In this document: one piece after another, positions 51,095 to 59,813 of the stretch | How positions within the stretch are numbered: the first letter of the stretch is position 1 | Layout of the letters: the number at the start of each line of letters is the position of its first letter | NCBI GenBank assembly: GCA_903932685.1 | Contig: CAIZGX010000012.1 | Location: 1-64,000, forward strand | Direction: 5' to 3' | Length of the DNA stretch: 64,000 nt | Source: an uncultured Bacteroidota bacterium | GTDB taxonomy: Bacteria > Bacteroidota > Bacteroidia > Flavobacteriales_D > Sanyastnellaceae | The notes under the pieces: generated by a model | Seen by the model: only the letters and a program-made list of their open reading frames with translations | Databases searched by the model: none | Told to the model about the DNA's origin: nothing | Made by a program: the position numbers and the translations under genes

Positions 51095-53989
51095 TTATTT
51101 GATAATGATCGTCTTTGTCCAAAGATTCGTGTCGTTTGAAACTTTACATACATAAGTTCCAACAGCCAATGAAGGTAAAGAAACTTGATTCATTCCTGCG
51201 TTCAAATATTCGGTGTGAACCAATTGTCCTTGCGCGCTGTAAATATTCAAAATTGATTTTCCAGATTGAACTGGAACACCTACCCAAAGGTTGTATGATG
51301 CAGGGTTCGGATAAACGCTCATGTCATTGTTCGTCTCATCTTCAACACCAACCAAACTCCATGTTGCCATGAATTCTTGAAGGTAAAGATTCGCAATGCG
51401 CGCATCGTGAACAACAACAGTGTTTTCGTCGTTAGTTGTTTGTGCTGCGCTGCTCCAGTTGTGACTTCCAGTAAGAACTGTAGGGTCTGAATCCAATGTG
51501 CTGTGATCGACAATGCAATACTTGTGGTGAAGATCATAAGGAATCGCTTCGTGTGAACGAATGTCTTGTCCTGCTGCTTGCAAGTATGCAAACTCTGAAG
51601 ATGGATCTGATGTTTGCTCCATCATACCTCTTACTAAAACAAGGAATAAATCATCTTCAGCGATAATAGCATCGGCAATATCTGCGCGTGTGAAAGCAAG
51701 AATTGCGTAATCTAAATTGGTATCTGTCGTTTGCATGGTCTTGATAATTGCACCGTTTGCGTTGTCGGTAGGAGAGAAATAACTTTCAACTTTAATGTCG
51801 TTAGGACCCATTACGTATTGCAATGGCGTGTTGTTTGTTTTACTAGCACCAAATACCCCATTCGGATTTCCCGGCTGTGCGCCAGATCCACCCCACATCT
51901 CTTCAAACTCTAAGCGATATCCGCGGGCAATACTTTGGTCTTGGAAGATGATAATGTTGTTGAAGTCGTTATACATGTTGTTGTCTGTCCAGTTGGTAGA
52001 CCCTGTAAACACCCATGAATTCGCAGCTGAATCTGGATCAACAACAATGAATTTGTTGTGCATGATTCCGGTCCCAGAAGTGTTAATTCGCTCAACAATA
52101 GGAATATTTGGATCTAAAAGGGATTGACCTAGTTGAGCGGTAGAGCCATCGGCAACAATGCGCACTTGCACACCAGCGTTATATCTGTTGTTGATTGCAT
52201 TGGCAATAGTCACATCATCTGTGAAGTTATAGATTGCAATGTCAACGGCTTGTTGAGCGCGAAGAATGTATGCTGCGATAGTGTCGTTTGTTAACGTACC
52301 CAAAGAGATTGCGTTTTCGATTGTTGCATAACTATTATCTACTTGACGCGTGAAATAAGTACGAATTTCACCAGAACTTAAACTCTTTGTAGCGTATGGA
52401 CGAACACTGCTTGTGCTTGAACCATCAACGTTTGAAGAAGTTACAGATGCGTAGTAAATGGTTCCAGGCTGTAAGCCAGGGATATTCACAACGTGACTCG
52501 TTACACTTTCATTGATGTAAACTGTTTGACCCAATGAAGGTGTTAAACCATAATTCACTTCACTGTCTCCACCATTGTTGGTTGTCCAGTTTAAATCGAA
52601 AGACGACGTTGTGATATTGGTTTGCGTAACTGTGCCAATAATTGCAACACCTGGAGGAAGAATGAAATCATTTTCATCGCGAGGAAGGATTTGGTATCCA
52701 GCATCGAAAGGCGCAGTTGCGTCGAATTGCGAAACAATTCCGACTAGCGTAATTGCGCTTGCTGGAAGATTCGTTCCAACTAAAACACTTCCAGCGCGAA
52801 TGTAGATAACACCCGATTGTCCGTTAGCTAAATAAGTGTATGTAGAGTTTGCTGAGATTACAGAACCAGCCAAATCGAAAACAACGTTATCGACTGTTAC
52901 CAACTCACCCTCGTAATCTTCAGCAATCATATTTGGAGTAACCAATTGATTTGTAGGAAGAGTATTGTTTGATGAGTTTACAGATACAGCTGTTAGTGTT
53001 GGTCCTATTTCAAGTAGACCGTTGAATTCGGTTATTACACCTGAAACGGTAACGAGGTCTCCACGTAATGGAGCTGTTGGCCAAGCAGCCCAATCAACTC
53101 CTGGATAAACAGCAATACCTGCTTGGCTGTCTTGTATGTAACGTACAGAGCTGCCCATTTCAGTGCCATTCGTAACAATACCAGTTATCGATACAGCTGC
53201 TCCAACTCCTGCAATACGAGCGGCTGATATGGTACCTCCAGCAATTGGAGTTCCTGCGCAGTCGCAATTGGCATCGTACGTGTCACCCGTGGTAGTTGCA
53301 ATGTTATCATTACAAGCATCTCCAGGAAATGCACATGAACCATTGTCGGTAACTGCAAGCGAGTTGTAATTGCATGCAGTGTTGTCCATACATCCGGCAA
53401 TCGTTCCGCTATTCGAAGCACCTGGAGTAGGACTTTGAGCAACGTATGCTGAAGTATTGAATGGCGCACCACCGTCCGGAATGCGAGAAGAAGAGTTGTT
53501 TAATGCTGCTGTAGCAATCGTTTCGTCTGCCTGAGGCTGACCAGGAGTAAGCACAGTTATAAGGTTAGTTGCAGCAGCATCTGCTGTTCCGTATACCAAA
53601 GCATCTACCAATCCAGTTGCGCTAACTGCTGTGCCGTTTGGCCAAGCCGCCGCAGCAGCAGTGTATATAGCAATGCCGTCTGCTCCGTTTTGTAAAGTGT
53701 TACCGGTGAACGTAACATTCACATTAGCAACACCGGCATTTCCGACAACAAAATATCCCGAGGCAGGAATAACGTTTCCAGAAAGGTCAATGGTTTTGTA
53801 AGAAGTAGCAGCGGCTCCGTTGAACCAAACCATAACCATTCCGTTCAATGATTGTCCTGGAGCACCATACAATTCAATGAATTCAGCAGCGTCGGTTCCA
53901 ACTTGATCGGCATCAACTTCGTTAATAACAACCTGTGCTTGAGTAGCTCCAAAGAGAAGCGCTAACAAGAGTGTATAGATGTATTTCAT
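51095..53989 (-). CDS. secreted phospholipase-D-fold protein with lamin-tail, DUF5689-like and T9SS type-A domains
   Basis: 964 residues from ATG 53989. Signal peptide to about 18 (TQAQ), lamin-tail domain about 19-130, cysteine-rich GCMDNTACNYNS repeat near 199, DUF5689-like OB-type region about 250-445, fibronectin type III about 450-535, then a two-lobed phospholipase D domain with HKD motifs at His644-Lys646-Asp651 and His821-Lys823-Asp828, and a T9SS type-A sorting domain about 890-964 (VYPNPASYNL). PLD enzymes cleave phosphodiesters of lipids or nucleic acids; the lamin-tail plus PLD layout recalls secreted nucleases. Downstream of a TonB receptor gene, probably in one transcript. Confidence 0.87.
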   Translation of the reverse strand: MKYIYTLLLALLFGATQAQVVINEVDADQVGTDAAEFIELYGAPGQSLNGMVMVWFNGAAATSYKTIDLSGNVIPASGYFVVGNAGVANVNVTFTGNTLQNGADGIAIYTAAAAAWPNGTAVSATGLVDALVYGTADAAATNLITVLTPGQPQADETIATAALNNSSSRIPDGGAPFNTSAYVAQSPTPGASNSGTIAGCMDNTACNYNSLAVTDNGSCAFPGDACNDNIATTTGDTYDANCDCAGTPIAGGTISAARIAGVGAAVSITGIVTNGTEMGSSVRYIQDSQAGIAVYPGVDWAAWPTAPLRGDLVTVSGVITEFNGLLEIGPTLTAVSVNSSNNTLPTNQLVTPNMIAEDYEGELVTVDNVVFDLAGSVISANSTYTYLANGQSGVIYIRAGSVLVGTNLPASAITLVGIVSQFDATAPFDAGYQILPRDENDFILPPGVAIIGTVTQTNITTSSFDLNWTTNNGGDSEVNYGLTPSLGQTVYINESVTSHVVNIPGLQPGTIYYASVTSSNVDGSSTSSVRPYATKSLSSGEIRTYFTRQVDNSYATIENAISLGTLTNDTIAAYILRAQQAVDIAIYNFTDDVTIANAINNRYNAGVQVRIVADGSTAQLGQSLLDPNIPIVERINTSGTGIMHNKFIVVDPDSAANSWVFTGSTNWTDNNMYNDFNNIIIFQDQSIARGYRLEFEEMWGGSGAQPGNPNGVFGASKTNNTPLQYVMGPNDIKVESYFSPTDNANGAIIKTMQTTDTNLDYAILAFTRADIADAIIAEDDLFLVLVRGMMEQTSDPSSEFAYLQAAGQDIRSHEAIPYDLHHKYCIVDHSTLDSDPTVLTGSHNWSSAAQTTNDENTVVVHDARIANLYLQEFMATWSLVGVEDETNNDMSVYPNPASYNLWVGVPVQSGKSILNIYSAQGQLVHTEYLNAGMNQVSLPSLAVGTYVCKVSNDTNLWTKTIIIK

Positions 53990-54032
53990 TTTTCTTTCTA
54001 TTATTCTTTTTTTAATTTTCTTAATTGCCTGA

Positions 54033-56909
54033 TTAGAATGTGGCTGATAAAGATACGTTGAACCATCTACCTTGCCCAAAGAAAACACCTGCGGAAGAGG
54101 AGTCGAAATTGTAAGCCTTGTTATTGTACAATGCATTCAAGTCGTTGTTTCTTGCATCTGTAATAAATACACTATTCAACACATTGAAAACGCTTCCTCT
54201 CAAATCCCAGCGCACGCCATTAAACTCTTTGCCATAACCAGCGTGAAATTCTAGCGTTCCGTATGAAGGAATTTCCCAAGACTCTCTTCCGGCATTTGCT
54301 CCTTTCAATTCGAAAGGATTCATATCAGAAAAATAGCGATCGAACCACGTATATCTGGTTTTTGCGTAAGCACCGTTTTTCCATTCATAACGTAACATGG
54401 CACCCAATTGCGTTTGAGCAGCATCACTCACGTGAACACCATTTGCATCGTATGTTACACTGTACTGCTCACTGTCAGGATTTCCAGGATCTGAATAAAC
54501 CGGATTTCCGTTGTCGTCAAAAACGAAAATAGTATCAGAAGACGTCCAGATCCAATCACCAAAAGAAGCCAAGCCTTCAAAAGTTATACGGTCATTTATT
54601 TTGTACGCAAAATCTAATTCAGCACCTTGGTGGCGAGCATTCATACCGCGAATATTCACCGTAATGTTTGAGGTCGGATCTTGCGGGTCAGGAACAGAAA
54701 GACCGTATGGAAATGGTTTGTTTTTCCAAGTCGTGTGATACAGATTGACGTTGAATGAAAACTTCTTCGACTTGTAATTCCATCCATTTTCAAAGCTAGA
54801 AATAACTTCGTTCTCAATGGCGTTGAAACGCTCATTCGCGTTGGTGTATATCTGACTGAATAAAGGAGCCTTATTCAAATAACCTGAGTTTAAAAAGACA
54901 GCTAAATCACGCGTTAGATTGTATTTTAATCCAGCTTTTACAGTTGCTGTTGGACGGTAATACCAACCCGTGCTTTGAAATTCTGATCCAGCCATGTTAC
55001 TCGTTAAAGTTTGCCCACCAACAATTGTAGTATCTGAAACAAGAGCAATGGCATTGCTCTGATATAAATATCCAACAGGAACATCAACCCCATCAACATT
55101 ATAAACTTTCGGGCGGAAATAATCTACTCGTTTGTAACCGGTAGTTGCTACTGAAGCACTGAAAAACCCAGAAATTTTTTCATCTTGATATTCCAGTTGC
55201 CCGAACACCCCACCCCAACGAATGAATGCGTCATTATTGAAATCTATAACATCGCCCTCTCGCTTAATCAAATTAGGATCATTGTAATTAACTGCTGTTC
55301 GCGCAATAATGTAATCGGCACCCATTAGGTCAATTATCTTTCTATAGTGAGAACCTTTGTATGTTCTTAAATCAACGCCACCGGCGAAATTCCAGTTATC
55401 GTTAAATTTTTTGTTGAAGGTGCTCAATGCGCCGTACCAAGAATGTTCATTCATGCTTGCTTTCACGTAATTGGAAACGGCATAGCGTTCGGTAGAACTA
55501 ACAAGTGTATTTACATTGTAATCAGGTCCTGAAAACAAGGGTGGTTTGGCACCTACGTTGGAGTCATAGAATGCCTGCATGTTCACACTTCCATCGGCCA
55601 AATAATCGTTGGCGGTAATGTTGTTGTTCCAGCGTGTTCCACCACCTCTTCCATAGGAGGCATAAACTACCGTGCTTATGAACGACTTTTCATTCAGTGT
55701 CCAAACATCTTTGAATGAGAATTGTGGCTTGTGATAAAAATTCACGCGTCCGTTAAATTGTTCTTCAGCTTGAATGTTTGTGCGTTGTCCGTTTACAAAA
55801 TCGTAGCGTGTTAAATTACCAACATCAGGGTTGTAATTAATGCCGCCGTTAAAAATCGATACTTCAGTATTTGGAGTCGGATTGTAAGTTGAAGGGGCTC
55901 CTACTGCAGAGGCAGTTTCGGCACTATAGAGGGAAATTGCTTCAGACCTTAAGCGCTGACCATGTTCTTGCGGTGCGCCCAATCCGTATAAACTCAAATG
56001 GTGATTGCCTGTCACTTTTTCAATTTTACCGTAATAGAAAAATCCTTTGGTGAAGGTTCCATCAACCCACCCACTGCCTGTTTTGAATGAAGTAGCCAAA
56101 GAAAAAGACCAACCTTTTTTTGTTTTACCTGAATTGAAAGCGAATGAAGTTCTTGAGAAAGCACCGTATGCATATTCTTGTCGAAGGCGTACGCTTCGCT
56201 TCGCATCAATTCCGCGCGTAATAATATTCATGGTTCCCCCAACTGCGGGAATAACCAATTTCGAAGCTCCTAATCCGCGTTGAATTTGTGTGGTCTGAGT
56301 AGCTAAATCCAAACCGAACCAATTGCTCCAATAGACTGTTCCGTTTTCCATATCGTTTACCGGAACACCGTCCAACATAACAGCAACGTTGTTTCCAGAA
56401 AATCCGCGAATGGTAACGCGCGCATCTCCGTCGCCACCACCTGCGCGTGTTGCGTAGGTTCCAGGTGTTGTGTTCGCTAGAGTGGCTAATTCTCTTCCCG
56501 CCAATTCTTCTTCAATTCGTTTTAATCCGATGTTCGAAAAAGCGACAGGAACCGCTCTTCCAACAGCAATGTCAGCAGAAATTACAATTTCTTTTTGTGT
56601 GGATTGAACAAGATCGAAATCTATCGAGTATTCTCTTTTCGTTACGGAGATTTTCTTTTTCACTTCTTCATAACCAACTGCGGTAATGATGAATTCATAT
56701 TCTCCAAATGGGAGTGAAACAGAGAACTTACCAGAAGGATCAACGGCCTGCCCCTTTTCTTTGTTCGCCCAAAGAACGAAGGCAGAAGGAAGAGTCTCTC
56801 CTGATAATGCATCGCGAACAGTTCCGCTTAAAACTCCTTCCTGCGCATGGCTTTCAGAGACAATGAAAAGAAGCGAAAGAATTAAAAAGAATGATTTTAA
56901 GATTCTCAT
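54033..56909 (-). CDS. TonB-dependent outer-membrane receptor
   Basis: 958 residues from ATG 56909 (the earlier TTG is less likely). Signal peptide to about 22 (SHAQ), CarboxypepD-regulatory-like domain about 25-105 (LSGTVRDALSGETLPSAFV), plug about 125-235 (LANTTPGTYATRAGG, IRGFSGNNVAVMLDGVPVND, KLVIPAVGGTMNIITRG), then a large barrel ending NVSLSATF with terminal Phe, as recognised by the barrel assembly machinery. It is neither SusC (no SusD) nor a clear siderophore type. Located 43 bases upstream of the PLD gene, which could produce its ligand. Confidence 0.9.
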   Translation of the reverse strand: MRILKSFFLILSLLFIVSESHAQEGVLSGTVRDALSGETLPSAFVLWANKEKGQAVDPSGKFSVSLPFGEYEFIITAVGYEEVKKKISVTKREYSIDFDLVQSTQKEIVISADIAVGRAVPVAFSNIGLKRIEEELAGRELATLANTTPGTYATRAGGGDGDARVTIRGFSGNNVAVMLDGVPVNDMENGTVYWSNWFGLDLATQTTQIQRGLGASKLVIPAVGGTMNIITRGIDAKRSVRLRQEYAYGAFSRTSFAFNSGKTKKGWSFSLATSFKTGSGWVDGTFTKGFFYYGKIEKVTGNHHLSLYGLGAPQEHGQRLRSEAISLYSAETASAVGAPSTYNPTPNTEVSIFNGGINYNPDVGNLTRYDFVNGQRTNIQAEEQFNGRVNFYHKPQFSFKDVWTLNEKSFISTVVYASYGRGGGTRWNNNITANDYLADGSVNMQAFYDSNVGAKPPLFSGPDYNVNTLVSSTERYAVSNYVKASMNEHSWYGALSTFNKKFNDNWNFAGGVDLRTYKGSHYRKIIDLMGADYIIARTAVNYNDPNLIKREGDVIDFNNDAFIRWGGVFGQLEYQDEKISGFFSASVATTGYKRVDYFRPKVYNVDGVDVPVGYLYQSNAIALVSDTTIVGGQTLTSNMAGSEFQSTGWYYRPTATVKAGLKYNLTRDLAVFLNSGYLNKAPLFSQIYTNANERFNAIENEVISSFENGWNYKSKKFSFNVNLYHTTWKNKPFPYGLSVPDPQDPTSNITVNIRGMNARHQGAELDFAYKINDRITFEGLASFGDWIWTSSDTIFVFDDNGNPVYSDPGNPDSEQYSVTYDANGVHVSDAAQTQLGAMLRYEWKNGAYAKTRYTWFDRYFSDMNPFELKGANAGRESWEIPSYGTLEFHAGYGKEFNGVRWDLRGSVFNVLNSVFITDARNNDLNALYNNKAYNFDSSSAGVFFGQGRWFNVSLSATF

Positions 56910-56941
56910 TAGATTGAAGCTAAGGTTTGACAATTATAGAT

Positions 56942-56974
56942 AAAAAAGGGGCTTTACCGAAGTGAGCCCCTTTT
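56942..56974. terminator. intrinsic terminator before TonB receptor gene
   Basis: GGGGCT at 56948-56953 with AGCCCC at 56965-56970, extended by A-rich/T-rich flanks and containing an inner AC-CGAA-GT hairpin with one bulged T. It follows the stop of the lamin-tail gene (56994) on the minus strand. The ACCGAAGTGAG core is identical to that of the hairpin after radA. Confidence 0.8.
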
Positions 56975-56993
56975 ATTGAATTAAAAAAAATAA

Positions 56994-57911
56994 TTACTTG
57001 ATGAAGTTTTGACGATTGATTGTTCCGTTTTCGGATATTACTTCAATCGTATACGCTCCTTTTGAAAGCATGTTTGTTTGAAGACGTGTCATGCGATCTA
57101 ATATTGTTCCGTTCATGAATACAACGCGACCGGTGTTGTCGAAAATACGTATTGAACGAATAATGCTTGGAGAAACTACATTCAAGATATCTCCAGTAAC
57201 TGGATTAGGATAAAGTGAAATTGAACGCTCTACGTTTTCAGTAACGCTTACGTTGCAATCGCACGTGTGCGCACCAAGAAAAGTGAATGTATTTGCAGGC
57301 AATGTATCGTATTGCGCGAAAACATCGAACGTAGATGGATTCATTGTAACACCAGAAGTCACGTTAGATTTTCTAATTTGAGTGTGGTCTGTTGTTGCGT
57401 ATAGAGTTGTTCCTGAAGCATCAGTTCCATAAGCGCTCCAACCACCGAAACCAGTTCCTTCGCCGATTCTACCGTAAAGGTCAATTAGCGTTTGACCATT
57501 ATCAGCAACAATAGCAATTGCGTCGTTTCCGTTGAAATACATTGGCCATACCCCATTGTCGTATGTTGGATTGATGAATACATCTGCAGCTGCAGCTAAT
57601 TCATCCCAAACAGGGGCTTCTAAGCCAGTACCTGCAGGGTCTTGTTTGTCAAGAACAACGACAAGAACATCATGCGCAGGAATAGAATATCCGTCTAATA
57701 ATGCAATGCTTCCATAAGAAGTACTTCCGTTTGAAAAACGAACCAAGCCTATTCCGTTAAGATTAACAGTGTTTGCAGTAGGGTTATAAATTTCAACCGC
57801 TTTGTTGTTGCTCCATCCTTCAATCACTTCAGATATGAAGATTTGATTGCATTGAGCTTGAGCAGCGAATAGAGATAGAACAGATAAAGAGAGGAGTAAA
57901 AGTTTTTTCAT
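56994..57911 (-). CDS. secreted lamin-tail protein with T9SS type-A sorting domain
   Basis: 305 residues. Signal peptide to about 19 (AAQAQ), then a lamin-tail-like domain about 22-215 (IFISEVIEGWSNNKAVEIYNPTANTVNLNGIGLVRFSNGSTSYG) and a T9SS type-A C-terminal domain about 228-305 starting SLYPNPVTGDILNVV. It is exported and cleaved or anchored at the surface. The lamin-tail domain type resembles that in the PLD protein of this region. A TAnnTTTG element stands 17 bases before the ATG. Confidence 0.88.
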   Translation of the reverse strand: MKKLLLLSLSVLSLFAAQAQCNQIFISEVIEGWSNNKAVEIYNPTANTVNLNGIGLVRFSNGSTSYGSIALLDGYSIPAHDVLVVVLDKQDPAGTGLEAPVWDELAAAADVFINPTYDNGVWPMYFNGNDAIAIVADNGQTLIDLYGRIGEGTGFGGWSAYGTDASGTTLYATTDHTQIRKSNVTSGVTMNPSTFDVFAQYDTLPANTFTFLGAHTCDCNVSVTENVERSISLYPNPVTGDILNVVSPSIIRSIRIFDNTGRVVFMNGTILDRMTRLQTNMLSKGAYTIEVISENGTINRQNFIK

Positions 57912-57928
57912 GCCATTTAATTTTGAGC

Positions 57929-57936
57929 CAAATATA
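57929..57936 (-). promoter_or_regulatory. -7 element of lamin-tail T9SS gene
   Basis: TATATTTG on the minus strand, 17 bases before the ATG at 57911. No -33 element at the usual distance was found. Confidence 0.45.
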
Positions 57937-58232
57937 TTCTACAATTCGCTTAAACATGTAAGAACAACATGAAAAGAATGTTAAAAGATTCGAACCCTTC
58001 CACTCGGATATTCTTGGTGTTTGATGAATTCAGGCTTCATCTTAGCTCAGCTCATGAATAATTACTTTTTTCGCCATGTTGAAATTCTTAGTATTTAATA
58101 ATGTTATTTAGTAAATTGCTGATATTGTTCAATGTAATAACCCAGCAGTGTTGAGATTGATAAGTTTTTCAGATAAAAAAGCATGTTCAGGCAACTTTCT
58201 GAAACAGAATGTTATCAATAAAACGATGAAGT
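57937..58232. other. intergenic stretch before ECF sigma gene
   Basis: With the promoter above, this is the only gap above 300 bases (57912-58232) in the window. I see no open frame with a credible start. It contains a small perfect hairpin, GATGAA 58023-58028 with TTCATC 58036-58041, and is AT-rich near 58080-58140. It separates divergent genes and probably holds regulatory sites of the sigma operon; nothing firmer can be said. Confidence 0.5.
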
Positions 58233-58757
58233 ATGAGCGATAGCGAATTGGTTTCAGAATGTCTCAAGGGAAAATCGTCCGCACAAAGGACCCTGTTTCA
58301 ATTGCATTCTGGAAAAATGTTCGCAGTCTGTCTGCGGTACATGGGAAGCACCATGGAAGCAGAGGAGGTATTGCAAGAAAGCTTCATTAAAGTTTTTGAA
58401 AAGCTAAAGCAATGGAAGGGCGACGGTCCTCTGGGGGGTTGGATTAGAACAATTGTTGTGAATACCGCGCTAACCCGTATAAAGAACAACAAGAAATTTC
58501 GACTCGACAAAAACATTGATGAAGCCGTATCACTTTCCGACAACGGAGAAGATCAATTGGAAGCCTTGCAGGCAGAAGATCTGATGAAGTTAATTGCGCA
58601 AATGCCCGATGGGTATAAGACGGTATTTAACTTGTTTGTTGTGGAAGGATATGGACACAAAGAAATTGCCGACCTAATGGAAATTTCCGAAAGCACTTCA
58701 AAAACACAATTTTTAAAAGGTAAAAACTGGTTAGTGAAAAGAATAAATGAGCAATAA
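58233..58757 (+). CDS. ECF-type RNA polymerase sigma factor
   Basis: 174 residues. Sigma region 2 about 10-85 (AEEVLQESFIKVFEKLKQWKGDGPLGGWIRTIVVN) and region 4 about 115-170 (LMKLIAQMPDGYKTVFNLFVVEGYGHKEIADLMEISESTSKTQFLKGK) with the HTH; regions 1 and 3 are missing, as in ECF factors. It would redirect RNA polymerase to a small regulon, likely its own operon. It overlaps the next gene by 11 bases, the position where an anti-sigma factor is usually found. Confidence 0.93.
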   Translation: MSDSELVSECLKGKSSAQRTLFQLHSGKMFAVCLRYMGSTMEAEEVLQESFIKVFEKLKQWKGDGPLGGWIRTIVVNTALTRIKNNKKFRLDKNIDEAVSLSDNGEDQLEALQAEDLMKLIAQMPDGYKTVFNLFVVEGYGHKEIADLMEISESTSKTQFLKGKNWLVKRINEQ

Positions 58758-59760
58758 GTGGAACAATATCATTCGTGAAAAGCTTGAATCTCATGAGGTT
58801 CCAGCAGACCACTTGTGGAATAACATTTCGCAAAATATTCCTCAATCTTCTTCTTTTTGGAAGCCTTGGATGACAAACGCTGCCATCGGAACTGCAGCAA
58901 TTGCAACTTCCGCAATCATTTATTTCAACTCTCCGAAATCACTTCAACCAATTGCACAGACAACTGAGCAGAAGAGCGAAGAGGTTGGATTAGATACTCT
59001 TTCAAGCACTACTCAACCTGTTGAGAATTCTTCTTCAGAAGTTAATCCTCAGATCATATTTGGAGGTATTCCTGACGACATCATATCGGGTTATGTTTGG
59101 GAATTTCCTGAACCGGATTCGACTAAGGCAGCTGAAGCCTCAATAAAGAGAAATTCAGAGATTGTTGCAACTATTGACGATACTCCCATTTCAAACCCTT
59201 CGGAAAACAGACATGTAACGGTTTTTACAGAAAAAGAAGAACTAACCAATTCATTCACCGCGGTTGTTTCGAATGCCGAGAGTCTGAGGTATTTCTTCTT
59301 TGGAGCCGCTGAAAATGCTGACTCGTACGTATGGAATTTCGGCGATGGATTCGACGGACAAGGACAGTCTATTGCTCACGAATTCACGGAAGAAGGAACA
59401 TATACAATAAAGTATTTAGTTTCAAGAGGTGAAGAAGTTATGGTTGAAGAGAAAACCATTGAGGTTTATCGTCCAGCAAAACTTTCACCAGTAACAGCGT
59501 TCGCACCTGGCTTTGATGGCAAGAACGATGTGTTCGATGTGTTATACAACGGACGAAACATTAGCGAAGTTGTCAATTTTGAAATCACAGATGCGAACGG
59601 TAGAAAGGTTTACCAATCAGGTGGACAATCAGTCTGGGATGGAAAAAACATGAATGGCGAATTATGTCAGCCTGCTTTTTACTACTGGCTCATCGAATTC
59701 AAGGACCGTCAAGGCAACTTGAAATCTCAAACAGGCTCTATTCGCATATTCGCCGAATAA
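58747..59760 (+). CDS. membrane protein with PKD and gliding-type C-terminal domains in anti-sigma position
   Basis: 337 residues. Residues 1-41 are cytoplasmic (KLESHEVPADHLWNNISQNIP, reminiscent of short anti-sigma N-termini of Bacteroidota), one membrane segment about 42-60, a disordered acidic linker, a PKD domain about 170-242 (WNFGDGFDGQGQSIAHEFTEEGTYTIKYLV), and a CHU_C/gliding-motility type-B domain about 250-337 (FAPGFDGKNDVF..WDGKNMNGELCQPAFYYWLIEF). There is no cleavable signal, so the C-terminal domain here may act as a tethered extracytoplasmic module. Coupled to the ECF gene. Confidence 0.78.
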   Translation: MSNKWNNIIREKLESHEVPADHLWNNISQNIPQSSSFWKPWMTNAAIGTAAIATSAIIYFNSPKSLQPIAQTTEQKSEEVGLDTLSSTTQPVENSSSEVNPQIIFGGIPDDIISGYVWEFPEPDSTKAAEASIKRNSEIVATIDDTPISNPSENRHVTVFTEKEELTNSFTAVVSNAESLRYFFFGAAENADSYVWNFGDGFDGQGQSIAHEFTEEGTYTIKYLVSRGEEVMVEEKTIEVYRPAKLSPVTAFAPGFDGKNDVFDVLYNGRNISEVVNFEITDANGRKVYQSGGQSVWDGKNMNGELCQPAFYYWLIEFKDRQGNLKSQTGSIRIFAE

Positions 59761-59801
59761 AAGACTTATAAACATACGCCTTCGTTCTCAATTCTTCTTC
59801 G

Positions 59802-59809
59802 CATTTTTG
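59802..59809 (+). promoter_or_regulatory. degenerate -7 element before radA
   Basis: CATTTTTG, one mismatch to TAnnTTTG, then GGGA and ATG at 59814. It keeps the four-base gap of other near-leaderless genes here. Confidence 0.3.
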
Positions 59810-59813
59810 GGGA

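Noticed and set aside
57937-58232. Possible small RNA or riboswitch in the gap before the sigma gene
   Set aside because: Only one small hairpin is visible, with no conserved motif or T-tract; not enough to call a feature.
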